64,000 nucleotides of DNA from Saccharibacillus brassicae (GCF_006542275.1 NZ_CP041217.1:5458501-5522500), one strand, 5' to 3'. Counted from the stretch's first letter, positions 31,293 through 40,050 are shown. Program-made: numbers and translations. The notes: a model not told the origin generated them from the sequence alone.

Positions 31293-31817
31293 CTACCCTT
31301 CGAACCAGATTTTTTTCACGTGAGGCAGATAATCGACTGGTGCCCGGCCGGCGGTGCCGAACTTGTGTGCTCGCCGCTCCAGATCTACGAGCGGGATACT
31401 CTTCCGCCCGCCCGCATCCGCGGCGTCCCAATATTCTTTCAGCAGCTCGTATGGAATCAGATAGATCGATTGCCGCTTGATGAAAAATACAAGGACGAAG
31501 CAGATTGCATCTTGTGCATCGCAGCGGCTCAGATAGTCGTATTGGTGCCGGGCAATCATGTTGAGATCGAAGCGCGTTTCCTCGATCGTTGACTTGGCCT
31601 CAAAGGTGATCATGCGCCCCTGTACGACGCCGTCGTAATCGACCGTCGAGCGTCCGTCGAAAGCTGCCTTCAAAATCAGGTTGCCCCGGGTTTGGAGAAT
31701 TTTGATCGGCGTCGGCCGTTTATTGACGACCGCCTCCCCCCGGTTGTTGTACATCTGGTTGGTCACGTTCAGCATGGTTTCGAAGATCATGCCGTCATTC
31801 ATTTTTGCTCTTGGCAT
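31293..31817 (-). CDS. recU: RecU-like Holliday junction resolvase
   Basis: 174 residues. The RecU core 'GRSTVDYDGVVQGRMITFEA' with Asp60 or Asp62, Glu73 and Lys75 is intact, and the N-terminus has 'PTPIKILQTRGN' as in phage-type RecU. It cuts four-way junctions during phage recombination. The ATG lies inside the end of the 31795 small gene. Confidence 0.85.
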   Translation of the reverse strand: MPRAKMNDGMIFETMLNVTNQMYNNRGEAVVNKRPTPIKILQTRGNLILKAAFDGRSTVDYDGVVQGRMITFEAKSTIEETRFDLNMIARHQYDYLSRCDAQDAICFVLVFFIKRQSIYLIPYELLKEYWDAADAGGRKSIPLVDLERRAHKFGTAGRAPVDYLPHVKKIWFEG

Positions 31818-31944
31818 CTTTCGTCCCTTCTGGCGGCCGCTGCCGCCGGTAGATTTCTGTTTGCGCTGCGATCCGGATGTCGTAGTCCAGCGCGGTGTCC
31901 GCGGCGATCTGCGCCAGCTCCGCGCTACTCTTCGTCTCCAGCAC
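31795..31944 (-). CDS. 49-residue phage protein overlapping both neighbours
   Basis: GTG at 31944, with GGGGCGGGG 4 nt upstream, and a TGA inside recU. The product is helical and charged ('AELAQIAADTALDYDIRIAA'). Too short for routine callers. The overlap pattern at both ends matches the tight packing of this operon. Confidence 0.5.
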   Translation of the reverse strand: MLETKSSAELAQIAADTALDYDIRIAAQTEIYRRQRPPEGTKDAKSKNE

Positions 31945-32848
31945 GTGGCCCCGCCCCTTTCGACTCCTTCATCTCTTCCGCCAGCCGGACGTACTCTGCA
32001 AACTCCTCGTCGCTGACGCCGCTCTGCTCCGGATCATTTTGAACGATAGGCAGGTCCGGCTTACTCGGCCGCCATCCGCTGCTTTTCGGCGGCTGCCGGG
32101 CCGGCGAGTATCCGGCACTTTTCTTTGTGGCGGCCTGCTCTCGGGATTCGATGCCTTCCTGAAGCCAGCGGTCCGCGATCGCCCTGACAAACTTCAAGGT
32201 CGGTTTGCCGCTCGAACTTTCTCCGGCTTCGAGAAGAAGCTCAATCACGAAACGATCTGTGCGCCCTTTTCGCTTCAGTTCCTTGACGAATCCAGTGAAC
32301 AGCGGCGTCATAGCGAACGTTCCAAAAACCTGAGTGTAAACGTCCGACACCGTTTCTTCTTCCAGTCCATCCGGTTTAACCGGCTCTGATGTAGAAGAAG
32401 AATTAGTAGAATCAATACTAGGTAAAAGATCAATACTTAGTAGTCGCCGATCCTGTACATGTACAGGATCTACATGTAGCTTTTGTACATGTACAGAACC
32501 GGAAAGTAGAGGATTCTCTATTTGCCTATTTTCGGAATGTAGAGGATTGAGCGACGGATGTTCAAAGACTTGCGTTTCCCAGTAAGCAATGCGCTGCCCT
32601 TCCCGGATTGGAACACGATTGACGTATCCGTTCTCGATCAGTTCCTTCCATCCGCTGCGCAGTCCTTTCTCTCCGTCAGTGCTGTGCTTGGCCAGCTCTT
32701 CGATATGAAACTTCCAATCGTCTGGAAGGGTGAGCACATAAGCCAGCAATCCCTTTGCTTTCAGAGAAAGCTTGTTGTTGTGCAGAAACCTACGGTCCAT
32801 GACCACATAATTTTCTTGTTTCGTAATCCTGTAAATCTCATCCGCCAT
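31925..32848 (-). CDS. Replication initiator, DnaD-type with N-terminal wHTH
   Basis: 307 residues. The N-terminal 100 are a winged-helix ('FLHNNKLSLKAKGLLAYVLT') as in phage replication initiators, followed by a low-complexity linker (100-165) and a DnaD/DnaB2-like C-terminal domain ('DVYTQVFGTFAMTPLFTGFV' and the following helix). The linker-coding DNA carries the iteron-like origin. No DnaC or DnaB helicase gene follows, so the host machinery is presumably recruited. Confidence 0.8.
   Translation of the reverse strand: MADEIYRITKQENYVVMDRRFLHNNKLSLKAKGLLAYVLTLPDDWKFHIEELAKHSTDGEKGLRSGWKELIENGYVNRVPIREGQRIAYWETQVFEHPSLNPLHSENRQIENPLLSGSVHVQKLHVDPVHVQDRRLLSIDLLPSIDSTNSSSTSEPVKPDGLEEETVSDVYTQVFGTFAMTPLFTGFVKELKRKGRTDRFVIELLLEAGESSSGKPTLKFVRAIADRWLQEGIESREQAATKKSAGYSPARQPPKSSGWRPSKPDLPIVQNDPEQSGVSDEEFAEYVRLAEEMKESKGAGPRAGDEE
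32449..32541 (+). other. Iteron-like repeats inside the initiator gene, candidate origin
   Basis: Three ACATGT-centred palindromes, TGTACATGTACA (32454-32465), CTACATGTAG (32470-32479) and TGTACATGTACA (32484-32495), have centres exactly 15 bp apart. The first extends to a 22-bp perfect palindrome (32449-32470). They are followed by two direct repeats around GTAGAGGATT and AT-rich sequence. As with lambda O, the origin would lie inside the initiator gene, in its linker. Confidence 0.6.
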
Positions 32849-32874
32849 ACGTATTCATCCTTCCCTGCGAGCGC

Positions 32875-33219
32875 TTATCCGCCGCGCTCGCGTTGCAATT
32901 CTGCGTTGACGATCGTCGCGATCAGCCGGCGTGCTCGGATGCCAGTTTCTGTGCCGTCCAGCTCCCGATGGCATTCTGTACATACGTGAGCCAAGTCGAC
33001 AGCCGTTGTCTTGTGCTCCAAATGACCTCGTCCTGTCAAATGGGCCCGCTCTGCTGCCGGGCGGCGGCCACACCACTCGCAGACGCCGTGGGAGCGGTGC
33101 TTCAGCTCGCGATCAACCGGCTTACTGATCTCGCCCATTTGGCGCTGAGTCGGCTTAACACGGACCGGCTTGTGTTTGGCCGCCGAAGGCTTCGGACAAG
33201 GGCGAAACGGCATATTCAT
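32875..33219 (-). CDS. HNH-type nuclease-like protein
   Basis: 114 residues. Cys47-x2-Cys50, His60 in 'AERAHLTGRGH' and Cys80-x2-Cys83-His84 fit a small zinc-bound HNH fold. Coupled to the upstream gene by ATGA. Phage HNH proteins act in packaging or recombination. The downstream initiator gene lies 26 bp away. Confidence 0.75.
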   Translation of the reverse strand: MNMPFRPCPKPSAAKHKPVRVKPTQRQMGEISKPVDRELKHRSHGVCEWCGRRPAAERAHLTGRGHLEHKTTAVDLAHVCTECHRELDGTETGIRARRLIATIVNAELQRERGG

Positions 33220-33668
33220 GCGCCCTCAGCTCCCGCCCGGTGAATGTCCATATCTTGCCGCGCTTGCAGGCGGAGTCGATAGATATGTTCTTGCAGAGAC
33301 TTATATTCTTTCTTCCAAAGCTCCGCTCGGCTTTCTGCACGCGCTTCAGCTTCGCGAAGATCAGTTACGGCCAGTTGTGCAGCTGCTTCTTTGTCGCCAC
33401 GAGACGCATTCTGCCGAGCCTCGTTGAAAATGCGGACCCGCTCGTTATATGCGCGCTTTGCTTCCAATTCCAGATAGGATGCCACCCGGCCGGTGAGCAC
33501 GAGTTGCTGCGTAAGCCAGTGGATTTTATTCATCAACCCGTCTGCCGTGCTTTCCGCGCAGCGCCGCGACTCTCTTTGAAACTTGTCGATATTCTCCAGG
33601 TATCCCGGGATCTCTTCCTCGCGGATCAGCCGGTCCAGCCGATTAAATACGTCTTCCGAAAGAGCCAT
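33216..33668 (-). CDS. Helical phage protein
   Basis: 150 residues from the ATG at 33668 (GGGGTG upstream); a TTG 12 bp upstream is less likely. Helical throughout with 'AESRAELWKKEYKSLQEHIY' near the end. Function unknown. Confidence 0.6.
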   Translation of the reverse strand: MALSEDVFNRLDRLIREEEIPGYLENIDKFQRESRRCAESTADGLMNKIHWLTQQLVLTGRVASYLELEAKRAYNERVRIFNEARQNASRGDKEAAAQLAVTDLREAEARAESRAELWKKEYKSLQEHIYRLRLQARQDMDIHRAGAEGA

Positions 33669-33722
33669 ATTGCACCCCAATTCAAATTGTGTTAATCTGT
33701 CCGTACAAAGTTTATATGTGTG

Positions 33723-34097
33723 TTAGATCAGGGCCGCGGTGCGAACGCGGCCTTTTTCTATGCCGTCAAAGTGCGCCTGCATGCAGTTACGGCTGCAAAA
33801 CGCTTTTCCATCGTGTTTGAAGCGGATACCTTCTCCGGCGATCTGCCGGATGCATTTCGGCCCTGAGCACTGTTCGCCGCGTTCCAGATGCGCCCGTGCC
33901 GCCGCTGCCGCCCGTGCATTCCGAAGGTACCGCTTATACTGCCGATGTGCTTCGCGCGCTCTCTGTGGCTTCCCTTGCATTGCCAGCACCTCTTCGCGCT
34001 GCAAATGATAAGCAGCCAGCCTCCGCAGTAATCCTTCCGTCTTCGGTCCTCCCAGCGCTACGTCCGTTCCTTTGATCTGCGTTCCGATTCGTTCCAT
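33723..34097 (-). CDS. Phage protein with C-terminal Cys4 zinc site
   Basis: 124 residues. A helical, basic N-terminal part precedes Cys77-x4-Cys82 and Cys101-x3-Cys105 ('CSGPKC', 'FCSRNC'), probably a zinc site. Function unknown. Confidence 0.65.
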   Translation of the reverse strand: MERIGTQIKGTDVALGGPKTEGLLRRLAAYHLQREEVLAMQGKPQRAREAHRQYKRYLRNARAAAAARAHLERGEQCSGPKCIRQIAGEGIRFKHDGKAFCSRNCMQAHFDGIEKGRVRTAALI

Positions 34098-34116
34098 ATG
34101 CGTTCCGCTCCATTTC

Positions 34117-34857
34117 CTATAAGATTGTTCCGATGCTGAGTTCCTTCACGATTCCCGTGTAGATTTCTTTCAGCCGCGGCTCCGACTCGATGACATCGAG
34201 TCTATTTGTCGTTTCGATTTTCGTTTTTGTCGCGCCGTCTTCTTGGAGCCGGGCCCGCATATTACTCAGGCGTCTGTTCAAGTCACAATGAGCGCGTTGC
34301 TCCAGGCGTCGGTAGCTTTCCGTCCGGGTCTCCCGGAAATCACCGTTTGTGCGCTTCGCCGCGGCGTTCAGCATGCCGTTCATCTGGTCGCGCCATCGCT
34401 CATCGCGCTGCAGGAAGGTTTCCTTGATCACAGCGATTTGTTCATCCGAGCGCTGCTGTCGCGCTTCAATCGCGAGTTGTCGCTGTTCCGTCTGGATGAG
34501 CGCCTGCAGGATCGGGCTGAGCTGCGAAATATCTGCCTTCGCTGCACGCTCCATCTCCTCGAAGCGGCTGACATAAGCGGCCGTGAAGAGTACGCCCTTA
34601 TCGCCGGTCATCTTGTTCGCAACCATGTCGCATCCGCGTCGGGTAAGCAGGAAACTTTTATACTCTCGGCCCGCGCTAACATAAGAGCTTTCGATGAAGA
34701 AGTCGGCAGTCCTCAAATTTGAGGATTGATCCAAGACTGCTTTGTAACCTTCGATATCGCGCAACAGATTATCATGCCGTTTATCTACCATGTCGGCGAC
34801 GTCGCGGCTGTCGGCGTAAAACACGCCGGCGCGTTCTACCAGTTGCAGTTTATCCAA
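34117..34857 (-). CDS. Phage antirepressor / regulator, Rha plus ORF6C
   Basis: 246 residues starting at TTG (GGGAGGG upstream). Residues 1-105 match the Rha family ('VADMVDKRHDNLLRDIEGYK', 'SFLLTRRGCDMVANKMTGDK'). Residues about 115-245 resemble ORF6C with long helices. Antirepressors of this type inactivate phage repressors during induction. It lies among early genes next to the repressor region. Confidence 0.85.
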   Translation of the reverse strand: MDKLQLVERAGVFYADSRDVADMVDKRHDNLLRDIEGYKAVLDQSSNLRTADFFIESSYVSAGREYKSFLLTRRGCDMVANKMTGDKGVLFTAAYVSRFEEMERAAKADISQLSPILQALIQTEQRQLAIEARQQRSDEQIAVIKETFLQRDERWRDQMNGMLNAAAKRTNGDFRETRTESYRRLEQRAHCDLNRRLSNMRARLQEDGATKTKIETTNRLDVIESEPRLKEIYTGIVKELSIGTIL

Positions 34858-35062
34858 GTGCGATCCCTCCCAGCGACTTGATCACGTACTGCATTTCGAT
34901 CACGTTGAGAAATTGCAGAATTTCCGGTTCGCTCTGATAAAACCGTCGAGCCAGATCAATGCGCCGGCGAATCCCCAAAGGTTTTATGCCTTTGCGGGAC
35001 ATCTTACGTATTTCGTATTCCAAGCTGCTTTTCACTGTCTGAGTTGCTTTCAAGTTCTTCAT
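34850..35062 (-). CDS. Small phage protein
   Basis: 70 residues from the ATG at 35062 (AGGGAGGGAG upstream). Highly basic at the start, then 'EPEILQFLNVIEMQYVIKSL'. Related to the 35004 gene. Function unknown. Confidence 0.6.
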   Translation of the reverse strand: MKNLKATQTVKSSLEYEIRKMSRKGIKPLGIRRRIDLARRFYQSEPEILQFLNVIEMQYVIKSLGGIALG

Positions 35063-35243
35063 CTCCCTCCCTGATTTCGAATGATTTGACATAGCGCACT
35101 TCCAGATCGTCCAACAACGCGAGTTCTTCCGGCTGTGAACGCAATATCTGGCGGAAGTCGTTCACCGCAGATTTGATTGTGACCGGGCTGCATCCGAGAT
35201 TGTACATGCCAGCCAACTGCTCTTCGATAATTGAGTTTGCCAT
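35004..35243 (-). CDS. Small phage protein, paralogue of the neighbour
   Basis: 79 residues, AAGGAGGACC upstream. 'CSPVTIKSAVNDFRQILRSQ' followed by 'PEELALLDDLEVRYV' parallels the 34850 protein. It overlaps that gene by 59 bp. Function unknown. Confidence 0.6.
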   Translation of the reverse strand: MANSIIEEQLAGMYNLGCSPVTIKSAVNDFRQILRSQPEELALLDDLEVRYVKSFEIREGDEELESNSDSEKQLGIRNT

Positions 35244-35255
35244 AGGTCCTCCTTC

Positions 35256-35534
35256 TTAAAAAGGCGACTGCTCCAACAACCATTGCCGGAGGAATTCGCG
35301 TGTTTCCTTTGCCGGGAAGTACCACTTCTGTCCGACCTTCCTTTTGATAAAGCGCGGATCATGGAAGAACATATCTTGGATGGTATTCCAGCTCATACAG
35401 GTTCGCTTCATAAGTTCTTTTGAATCCCAGAAGGCATATTCCGCATCGGCCGCTTTGACCAGTTCACCTATTTGTTCATGGCACATACGCTTCACTTCAA
35501 CTGGATCAATTTCAACTTTTAAGAGGCTCTTCAT
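35256..35534 (-). CDS. DUF771-family early phage protein
   Basis: 92 residues with GGGGG upstream. 'FWDSKELMKRTCMSWNTIQD' and 'KVGQKWYFPAKETREFLRQW' match the DUF771 family of short excisionase-like or DNA-binding early proteins. Its promoter overlaps a GTTACGTAAC operator. Confidence 0.75.
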   Translation of the reverse strand: MKSLLKVEIDPVEVKRMCHEQIGELVKAADAEYAFWDSKELMKRTCMSWNTIQDMFFHDPRFIKRKVGQKWYFPAKETREFLRQWLLEQSPF

Positions 35535-35546
35535 TTGTAACCCCCT

Positions 35547-35577
35547 GTTACGTAACTGATAATTACTATAAAGTCAA
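35547..35577 (-). promoter_or_regulatory. Early promoter with operator upstream of the DUF771 gene
   Basis: TTGACT (35577-35572) and TACGTA (35554-35549), 17 nt apart, form a -35/-10 pair on the - strand. The -10 lies inside the palindrome GTTACGTAAC (35547-35556), so a repressor binding there would block it. Related GTAAC/GTAATTAC half-sites occur in the cI-cro gap. Confidence 0.5.
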
Positions 35578-35597
35578 AAAAATAGTAACAAACGATT

Positions 35598-35616
35598 GCG
35601 TAAGTGTTGCTTACGC
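35598..35616. promoter_or_regulatory. Inverted repeat, possible operator
   Basis: GCGTAAG and CTTACGC flank a 5-nt spacer at the end of the Cro-like gene. No T tract follows directly, so it is more like an operator than a terminator. Confidence 0.4.
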
Positions 35617-35874
35617 GTTATAATGATTTTGTTGGGTTGTGAATCTTTTAGCGCTTTTCTGTTCAAGATCTTGCCAGAGATCATGAACACTAACACCAAA
35701 GTAATTCGCGAAACCAAAGACAAGCTCTACGCCGGGATCGGAATGACCATTTTCAAGATTGCGAACTGTGGTTTCTGTGACTCCCATATCTTCAGCAACC
35801 TTTTTTTGAGTGCCTTTAGCAATACGAAGCGCCTTAAACTTTGCTCGCACTGTACGTTTCTGAGTAACTGCCAT
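35611..35874 (-). CDS. Cro/Xre-family HTH regulator
   Basis: 87 residues, AGGAGGCG upstream. Helix-turn-helix 'GTQKKVAEDMGVTETTVRNL' followed by an acidic helix. Divergent from the CI-like repressor, so it is the Cro-like half of the switch. Confidence 0.85.
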   Translation of the reverse strand: MAVTQKRTVRAKFKALRIAKGTQKKVAEDMGVTETTVRNLENGHSDPGVELVFGFANYFGVSVHDLWQDLEQKSAKRFTTQQNHYNA

Positions 35875-35963
35875 TTACGTTTCGCCTCCTTTCGTAACTG
35901 ATGATAACATGTAACTATGAATTACGCAAGCGGTAATTACTATTTAATTTAGGTGGTGTTTTT
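35875..35963. promoter_or_regulatory. Genetic switch region between cro-like and cI-like genes
   Basis: The 89-bp gap carries AATTAC and GTAATT arms around GCAAGCG and further GTAAC half-sites that match the operator near 35.55 kb. It should contain both promoters and repressor operators, but individual -35/-10 elements cannot be fixed by eye. Confidence 0.5.
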
Positions 35964-36287
35964 TTGGATCATCCAGGAATACGTATTAGAGAACTTAGAA
36001 TGCGAAGAGGCTTATCTCAAGATCAACTGGCTGCGGCATTGGATATGAATCGAGTTAATATTTCTAATTATGAACGAGGTAAAATAACGAATATACCAGG
36101 CGATGTTTTATTAAAACTCGCTAATAAATTGAATACCAGTACTGACTATTTGCTCGGTCGTGAAGAACATGTAGAAATTGAAACAATAGCTGCCCATCAC
36201 GATGGCGAAGATTTTACAGAGGAAGAACAGAAAGAGATCGAGGCATTCAAAGCATTTGTAAAGTCGAAGCGTAACCGCGAGGAGTGA
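35964..36287 (+). CDS. CI-like phage repressor (Xre HTH)
   Basis: 107 residues starting at TTG. HTH 'GLSQDQLAAALDMNRVNISN', then 'YERGKITNIPGDVLLKLANK' and a short acidic C-terminus without a LexA-type peptidase, so it depends on the ImmA-like protease next door for inactivation. Read rightward with immA. Confidence 0.85.
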   Translation: MDHPGIRIRELRMRRGLSQDQLAAALDMNRVNISNYERGKITNIPGDVLLKLANKLNTSTDYLLGREEHVEIETIAAHHDGEDFTEEEQKEIEAFKAFVKSKRNREE

Positions 36288-36292
36288 TCGTT

Positions 36293-36760
36293 GTGCTGCT
36301 TTACGAAGAACTATTAGACGAAGCTTATACCCAACATAATATCCATACATACGAAAAACCCTTATCCTCACGAACCAAAGGTCTTTATAGCGATAAGATC
36401 ATTTGGATAAATAAGTTTATTCCGACTTATACAGAGAAAGGCTGTGTGATGGTCGAGGAACTGGGGCATCATCATACTAGCGTCGGCAATATATTAGATC
36501 AACGACACGTCGTCAGCAGACGACAGGAGCTGCGGGCGCGACAATGGGGACATGGCCGGGCAATCCCTTTGTGCCGCTTCATTGAGGCTCATAAAGCGAA
36601 AGTCAGTGGCCGGAACGACCTGGCTGCCTACTTGGGTGTCACAGAGGAATTTTTGCAAGAGACTGTTGATCGATACCGCGACAAGTACGGTTTATACAAA
36701 CGGTTCGACGATAAATTCATTGTTGGGTTCGATCCAGTTGAGGTGCTTGAAATAGGGTAG
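36293..36760 (+). CDS. ImmA/IrrE-family metallopeptidase
   Basis: 155 residues from the GTG at 36293, which has GGAG 8 nt upstream; an earlier GTG overlaps the repressor stop. The zinc-site motif reads 'VEELGHHHT' (E55-E56-x-x-H59) with Glu in place of the first His of HEXXH, as in many Firmicute prophage ImmA-type proteins. Likely cleaves the adjacent repressor on induction. Confidence 0.8.
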   Translation: MLLYEELLDEAYTQHNIHTYEKPLSSRTKGLYSDKIIWINKFIPTYTEKGCVMVEELGHHHTSVGNILDQRHVVSRRQELRARQWGHGRAIPLCRFIEAHKAKVSGRNDLAAYLGVTEEFLQETVDRYRDKYGLYKRFDDKFIVGFDPVEVLEIG

Positions 36761-36894
36761 TTCTCGAAGACGGAGCTGCGCAGGGCACCTTTTTGCCTTT
36801 TTAGCGAACATACATTCCCTTTGAGGAGGTGATACTTATTTAGAATACCTTCGCACGTTCTGTAATGTAAAAATTTTAAATTGGAGGTGCTGAT

Positions 36895-38028
36895 TTGGCA
36901 AGCTTTAAGAAGCACGATGCTGGCTGGGAGTTTCGAATCCGATATAAAGATCCATTCACACAAAAGTTTCGTGAAAAATCACAGCGAGGCTTCGAAACGA
37001 AAAAGGCTGCGCAAATTGCCGCGGCCGAATTAGAAAAACAACTTGCTGCCGGATATGAGCAAAGTGATCTTCCACTCGCCGACTTTCTTTACATTTGGTT
37101 AGAGGAATACAAGAAAGGCACTGTACGAAAAAACACTTATGAATTACACAAGAATAATATCAAAAATCACCTGGTTCCCTATTTCAAAAAGATTTCGCTT
37201 CGTGATGTAAAACCAATTATGTATCAGGAGTTTCTCAACCATTTCGGACCTCGTGGATACAGCCGCCGTACCATCGAATTAATTCATGCTACAATGCACA
37301 ACGCATTGGACAAGGCAGTAACACTTGGAAAGCTTGAGAAAAATCCGTGTAATGGCGTAGAGATACGCGGAGAGAAAAATCGTGGTGAAGTGCAATTCAT
37401 CGAATCAGAAGATATCCCAAAATTTTTAGAAGCTACCTGGAAGTATGGTTACATCTATTGGATTTTCTTTAAAAGCATGATTGGAACGGGGATGCGCAAA
37501 GGAGAAGCTGCCGCGCTGAAATGGCCTGATATCGATTGGGAACAAAAGAAGCTTCGTATCGATGAAACCCTCGATTTCACAGCAGCCGATAAGAGTGAAC
37601 TCTTTGGCGATCCTAAGACGTATCGATCCAAAAGATTCGTTCATGTTCCGCCAGCTTTGATGGAGGACTTAAGAAAGCACCAGGAGTGGCAGCAAAGAAA
37701 CCGAGAGGCAATGGGTCCGCTATACCACCATGATCTGGATCTCGTCTTCTGTCGCACCAATGGTAATTTCATGCCAAAGTCTTCCTTATTCAATGCCTTC
37801 TCTCGGATTTGTCACCGTGCAGATCTGCCAGAGCTTCCTATCCACTCGCTTCGCCATACGTATGCTGTCCTTATGCTGGAAGCTGGCGCTGACATTAAGT
37901 TTGTTCAAGAGCAACTGGGTCATGGTAGTGTTCAAATCACTTCAGACGTGTATGCCCACATCTCCAAAAAACTCAAAGATCGTAATATGAAGAAGTTCGA
38001 ATTGTTTACGGATCACCTTCTAAAGTGA
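36895..38028 (+). CDS. int: Tyrosine site-specific integrase
   Basis: 377 residues starting at TTG (GGAGGTG upstream). N-terminal AP2-like arm-binding domain, a central SAM-like region and a catalytic domain with Arg201 ('GTGMRKGEAAAL'), His317 and Arg320 ('HSLRHTY'), His343 ('LGHGSVQITS') and Tyr353 ('VYAH'). All catalytic residues are present. The gene is at the prophage end next to glnA and should mediate insertion and excision. Confidence 0.95.
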   Translation: MASFKKHDAGWEFRIRYKDPFTQKFREKSQRGFETKKAAQIAAAELEKQLAAGYEQSDLPLADFLYIWLEEYKKGTVRKNTYELHKNNIKNHLVPYFKKISLRDVKPIMYQEFLNHFGPRGYSRRTIELIHATMHNALDKAVTLGKLEKNPCNGVEIRGEKNRGEVQFIESEDIPKFLEATWKYGYIYWIFFKSMIGTGMRKGEAAALKWPDIDWEQKKLRIDETLDFTAADKSELFGDPKTYRSKRFVHVPPALMEDLRKHQEWQQRNREAMGPLYHHDLDLVFCRTNGNFMPKSSLFNAFSRICHRADLPELPIHSLRHTYAVLMLEAGADIKFVQEQLGHGSVQITSDVYAHISKKLKDRNMKKFELFTDHLLK

Positions 38029-38039
38029 CTTCGTAAAAA

Positions 38040-38100
38040 GTTTGTGGGCATTTTGTGGGCACGCAGGCAATATAGGGCGTTCCGTATGCAAGTGCCCAAA
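38040..38100. other. Prophage right end / attachment region candidate
   Basis: Just after int, TGTGGGCA occurs twice 11 bp apart and an inverted copy (GTGCCCA) lies about 35 bp on. Such repeats are typical of integrase arm sites, and the host genes begin at 38,145. The core cannot be defined because the left end of the prophage is outside the window. Confidence 0.45.
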
Positions 38101-38138
38101 AAAAGAAAAACCCTCAACGCTTAGAGCGCCAAGGGTTT
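38101..38138 (-). terminator. glnA terminator
   Basis: On the - strand AAACCCTTGGCGC pairs with GCGTTGAGGGTTT (38138-38126 with 38120-38108), followed by TTCTTTTTTT. It separates the host glnRA operon from the prophage. Confidence 0.85.
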
Positions 38139-38144
38139 GAGTTT

Positions 38145-39473
38145 CTAGTAGAGCGTCATGTACTGATCGCGTTCCCACTGGTGGACCTGCGTACGGTACA
38201 TATCCCACTCAATTTCCTTGAGTTCGTAGAAGTGGGTCAGGGCGTGTTCGCCCATCGCCTGAACGACGACTTCGTCGCGGATCAGTTCGTTGAGTGCTTC
38301 CTTCAGATCGGCTGGCAGGCTTGGGATGCCTTCTTCGATCCGCTCTTCTTCGGACATGACATAGATGTTACGGTCGATCGGAGCCGGCAGCGTCATCTGT
38401 CTGCGGATGCCGTCCAGACCGGACTTGAGCATAACGGCCAGAGCGAGGTACGGGTTGGCTGCCGGGTCCGGGTTGCGGACTTCGATCCGCGTGCTCAGGC
38501 CGCGCGATGCCGGGATGCGGATCATCGGGCTGCGGTTGCTGGCAGACCAGGCCACGTAACAAGGCGCTTCATAGCCCGGTACGAGACGCTTGTAGGAGTT
38601 GACGGTCGGGTTCGTGATCGCCGCGAACGCGCGCGCGTGCTTGAGGATGCCGGCCATGTAATAACGGGCCGTCTCGCTCAAACCAAGCTCGTCGCTCTCG
38701 TCGTAGAACGCGTTTTCTCCCCCACGGAACAGCGACTGGTGACAGTGCATGCCCGAACCGTTCATGCCGAACAGCGGTTTTGGCATAAACGTCGCGTGCA
38801 GGCCGTGCTGACGGGCGATCGTCTTGACGACCAGTTTGAACGTCTGGATCTGGTCGGCCGCTTTCATCGCATTCTCGTATTTGAAGTCGATCTCATGCTG
38901 TCCCGGAGCCACTTCGTGGTGGGAAGCTTCGACCTCGAAGCCCATTTCTTCGAGCGTGATGACGATCTCGCGGCGGCAGTTCTCGCCGAGATCCATCGGA
39001 GCCAGGTCGAAGTAGCCGCCCTGGTCGTTCAGCTCGTCTGTCGGATTGCCGTTCTCGTCGGTGCGGAACAGGAAAAATTCCGGCTCGGGTCCTACGTTCA
39101 TCGCGCTGAAGCCCATTTCTTCGGCTTCTTCGAGCGCGCGGCGCAGTACGGCACGCGGGTCGCCCGGGAAAGGCTTGCCGGACGGCAGATAAATATCGCA
39201 GATCAGGCGCGCGACGCGGTTCTCGGTTACCCACGGGAATACGACCCAGGTATCGAGGTCCGGATACAGGTACATATCCGATTCTTCGATCCGGACATAC
39301 CCTTCGATGGAAGAACCGTCGAACATCATTTTGTTGTCGAGCGCTTTTTCCAGTTGGCTGACCGGAATTTCGACGTTTTTGATCGCGCCGAGCAGGTCGG
39401 TGAACTGAAGACGGATGAAGCGAACATTTTCTTCCTTGGCAATACGCAGAATGTCTTCTTTGTTGTAACTCAA
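38145..39473 (-). CDS. glnA: Glutamine synthetase, type I
   Basis: 442 residues starting at TTG with GGAGAGGG upstream. '[20 protein letters not shown]' near the N-terminus and '[12 protein letters not shown]' in the active-site region are typical of GSI-alpha enzymes of Bacillales. It makes glutamine from glutamate and ammonia, and feedback-inhibited GlnA also controls GlnR. Normal length, no defect seen. Confidence 0.97.
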   Translation of the reverse strand: MSYNKEDILRIAKEENVRFIRLQFTDLLGAIKNVEIPVSQLEKALDNKMMFDGSSIEGYVRIEESDMYLYPDLDTWVVFPWVTENRVARLICDIYLPSGKPFPGDPRAVLRRALEEAEEMGFSAMNVGPEPEFFLFRTDENGNPTDELNDQGGYFDLAPMDLGENCRREIVITLEEMGFEVEASHHEVAPGQHEIDFKYENAMKAADQIQTFKLVVKTIARQHGLHATFMPKPLFGMNGSGMHCHQSLFRGGENAFYDESDELGLSETARYYMAGILKHARAFAAITNPTVNSYKRLVPGYEAPCYVAWSASNRSPMIRIPASRGLSTRIEVRNPDPAANPYLALAVMLKSGLDGIRRQMTLPAPIDRNIYVMSEEERIEEGIPSLPADLKEALNELIRDEVVVQAMGEHALTHFYELKEIEWDMYRTQVHQWERDQYMTLY

Positions 39474-39593
39474 GATACCCTCTCCTCTTCGTCTCTGTGA
39501 TAGGTTACGTTCTTAAGTATACGCACTCCGCGCGCAGACTGCATCCCGGAACATCCCGAAGAAGCCAATCGACGCGCAAAATGCCGGTGTTTC

Positions 39594-40007
39594 TTATTTT
39601 CTATTAAAGAAGCGGGACAGTTCGCCTTGAATCAACGAGACTTGGCCCGGTTTCTTGCCGGAGACCAACTGCTGCTTGAGCATGCGATGAAGCTGCGAAT
39701 CGGAAAGTTCTTTGCGCTTTTCTTCGGTTGCCGCGTTCAGGACGGTCGCTTCTTCGGATTCTTTGGTGACCGGGTTCATTACCTGCTTGATGCCGGCGAT
39801 GTTGACGCCTTTTTCGATCAGGGCCTTGATCTCCAGCAGCCGCTCCACGTCGTTGAACGAGAACAAGCGCTGATTGCCGGACGTACGTGCCGGAACGATC
39901 AGACTGTGCTGTTCATAGTATCGGATCTGACGCGCGGACAGATCGGTAAGTTTCATAACAATCCCTATCGGGAACAAGGCCATATTTCTGCGAATGTCGT
40001 CGCCCAT
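39594..40007 (-). CDS. glnR: Nitrogen repressor GlnR (MerR family)
   Basis: 137 residues. The MerR-type HTH ('LSARQIRYYEQHSLIVPART', 'GNQRLFSFNDVERL') is followed by a short C-terminal tail that senses GlnA, as in Bacillus GlnR. It is in an operon with glnA and represses it through a GlnR box upstream. Confidence 0.95.
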   Translation of the reverse strand: MGDDIRRNMALFPIGIVMKLTDLSARQIRYYEQHSLIVPARTSGNQRLFSFNDVERLLEIKALIEKGVNIAGIKQVMNPVTKESEEATVLNAATEEKRKELSDSQLHRMLKQQLVSGKKPGQVSLIQGELSRFFNRK

Positions 40008-40050
40008 TTATGCATCAACCTTCCAATGTACTTTTCTTATTCTCTCTCTT

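Noticed and set aside
35598-35616. Terminator after the Cro-like gene
   Set aside because: The hairpin overlaps the stop codon and the T run starts about 16 nt later, too far for a standard terminator, so I listed it as a possible operator.
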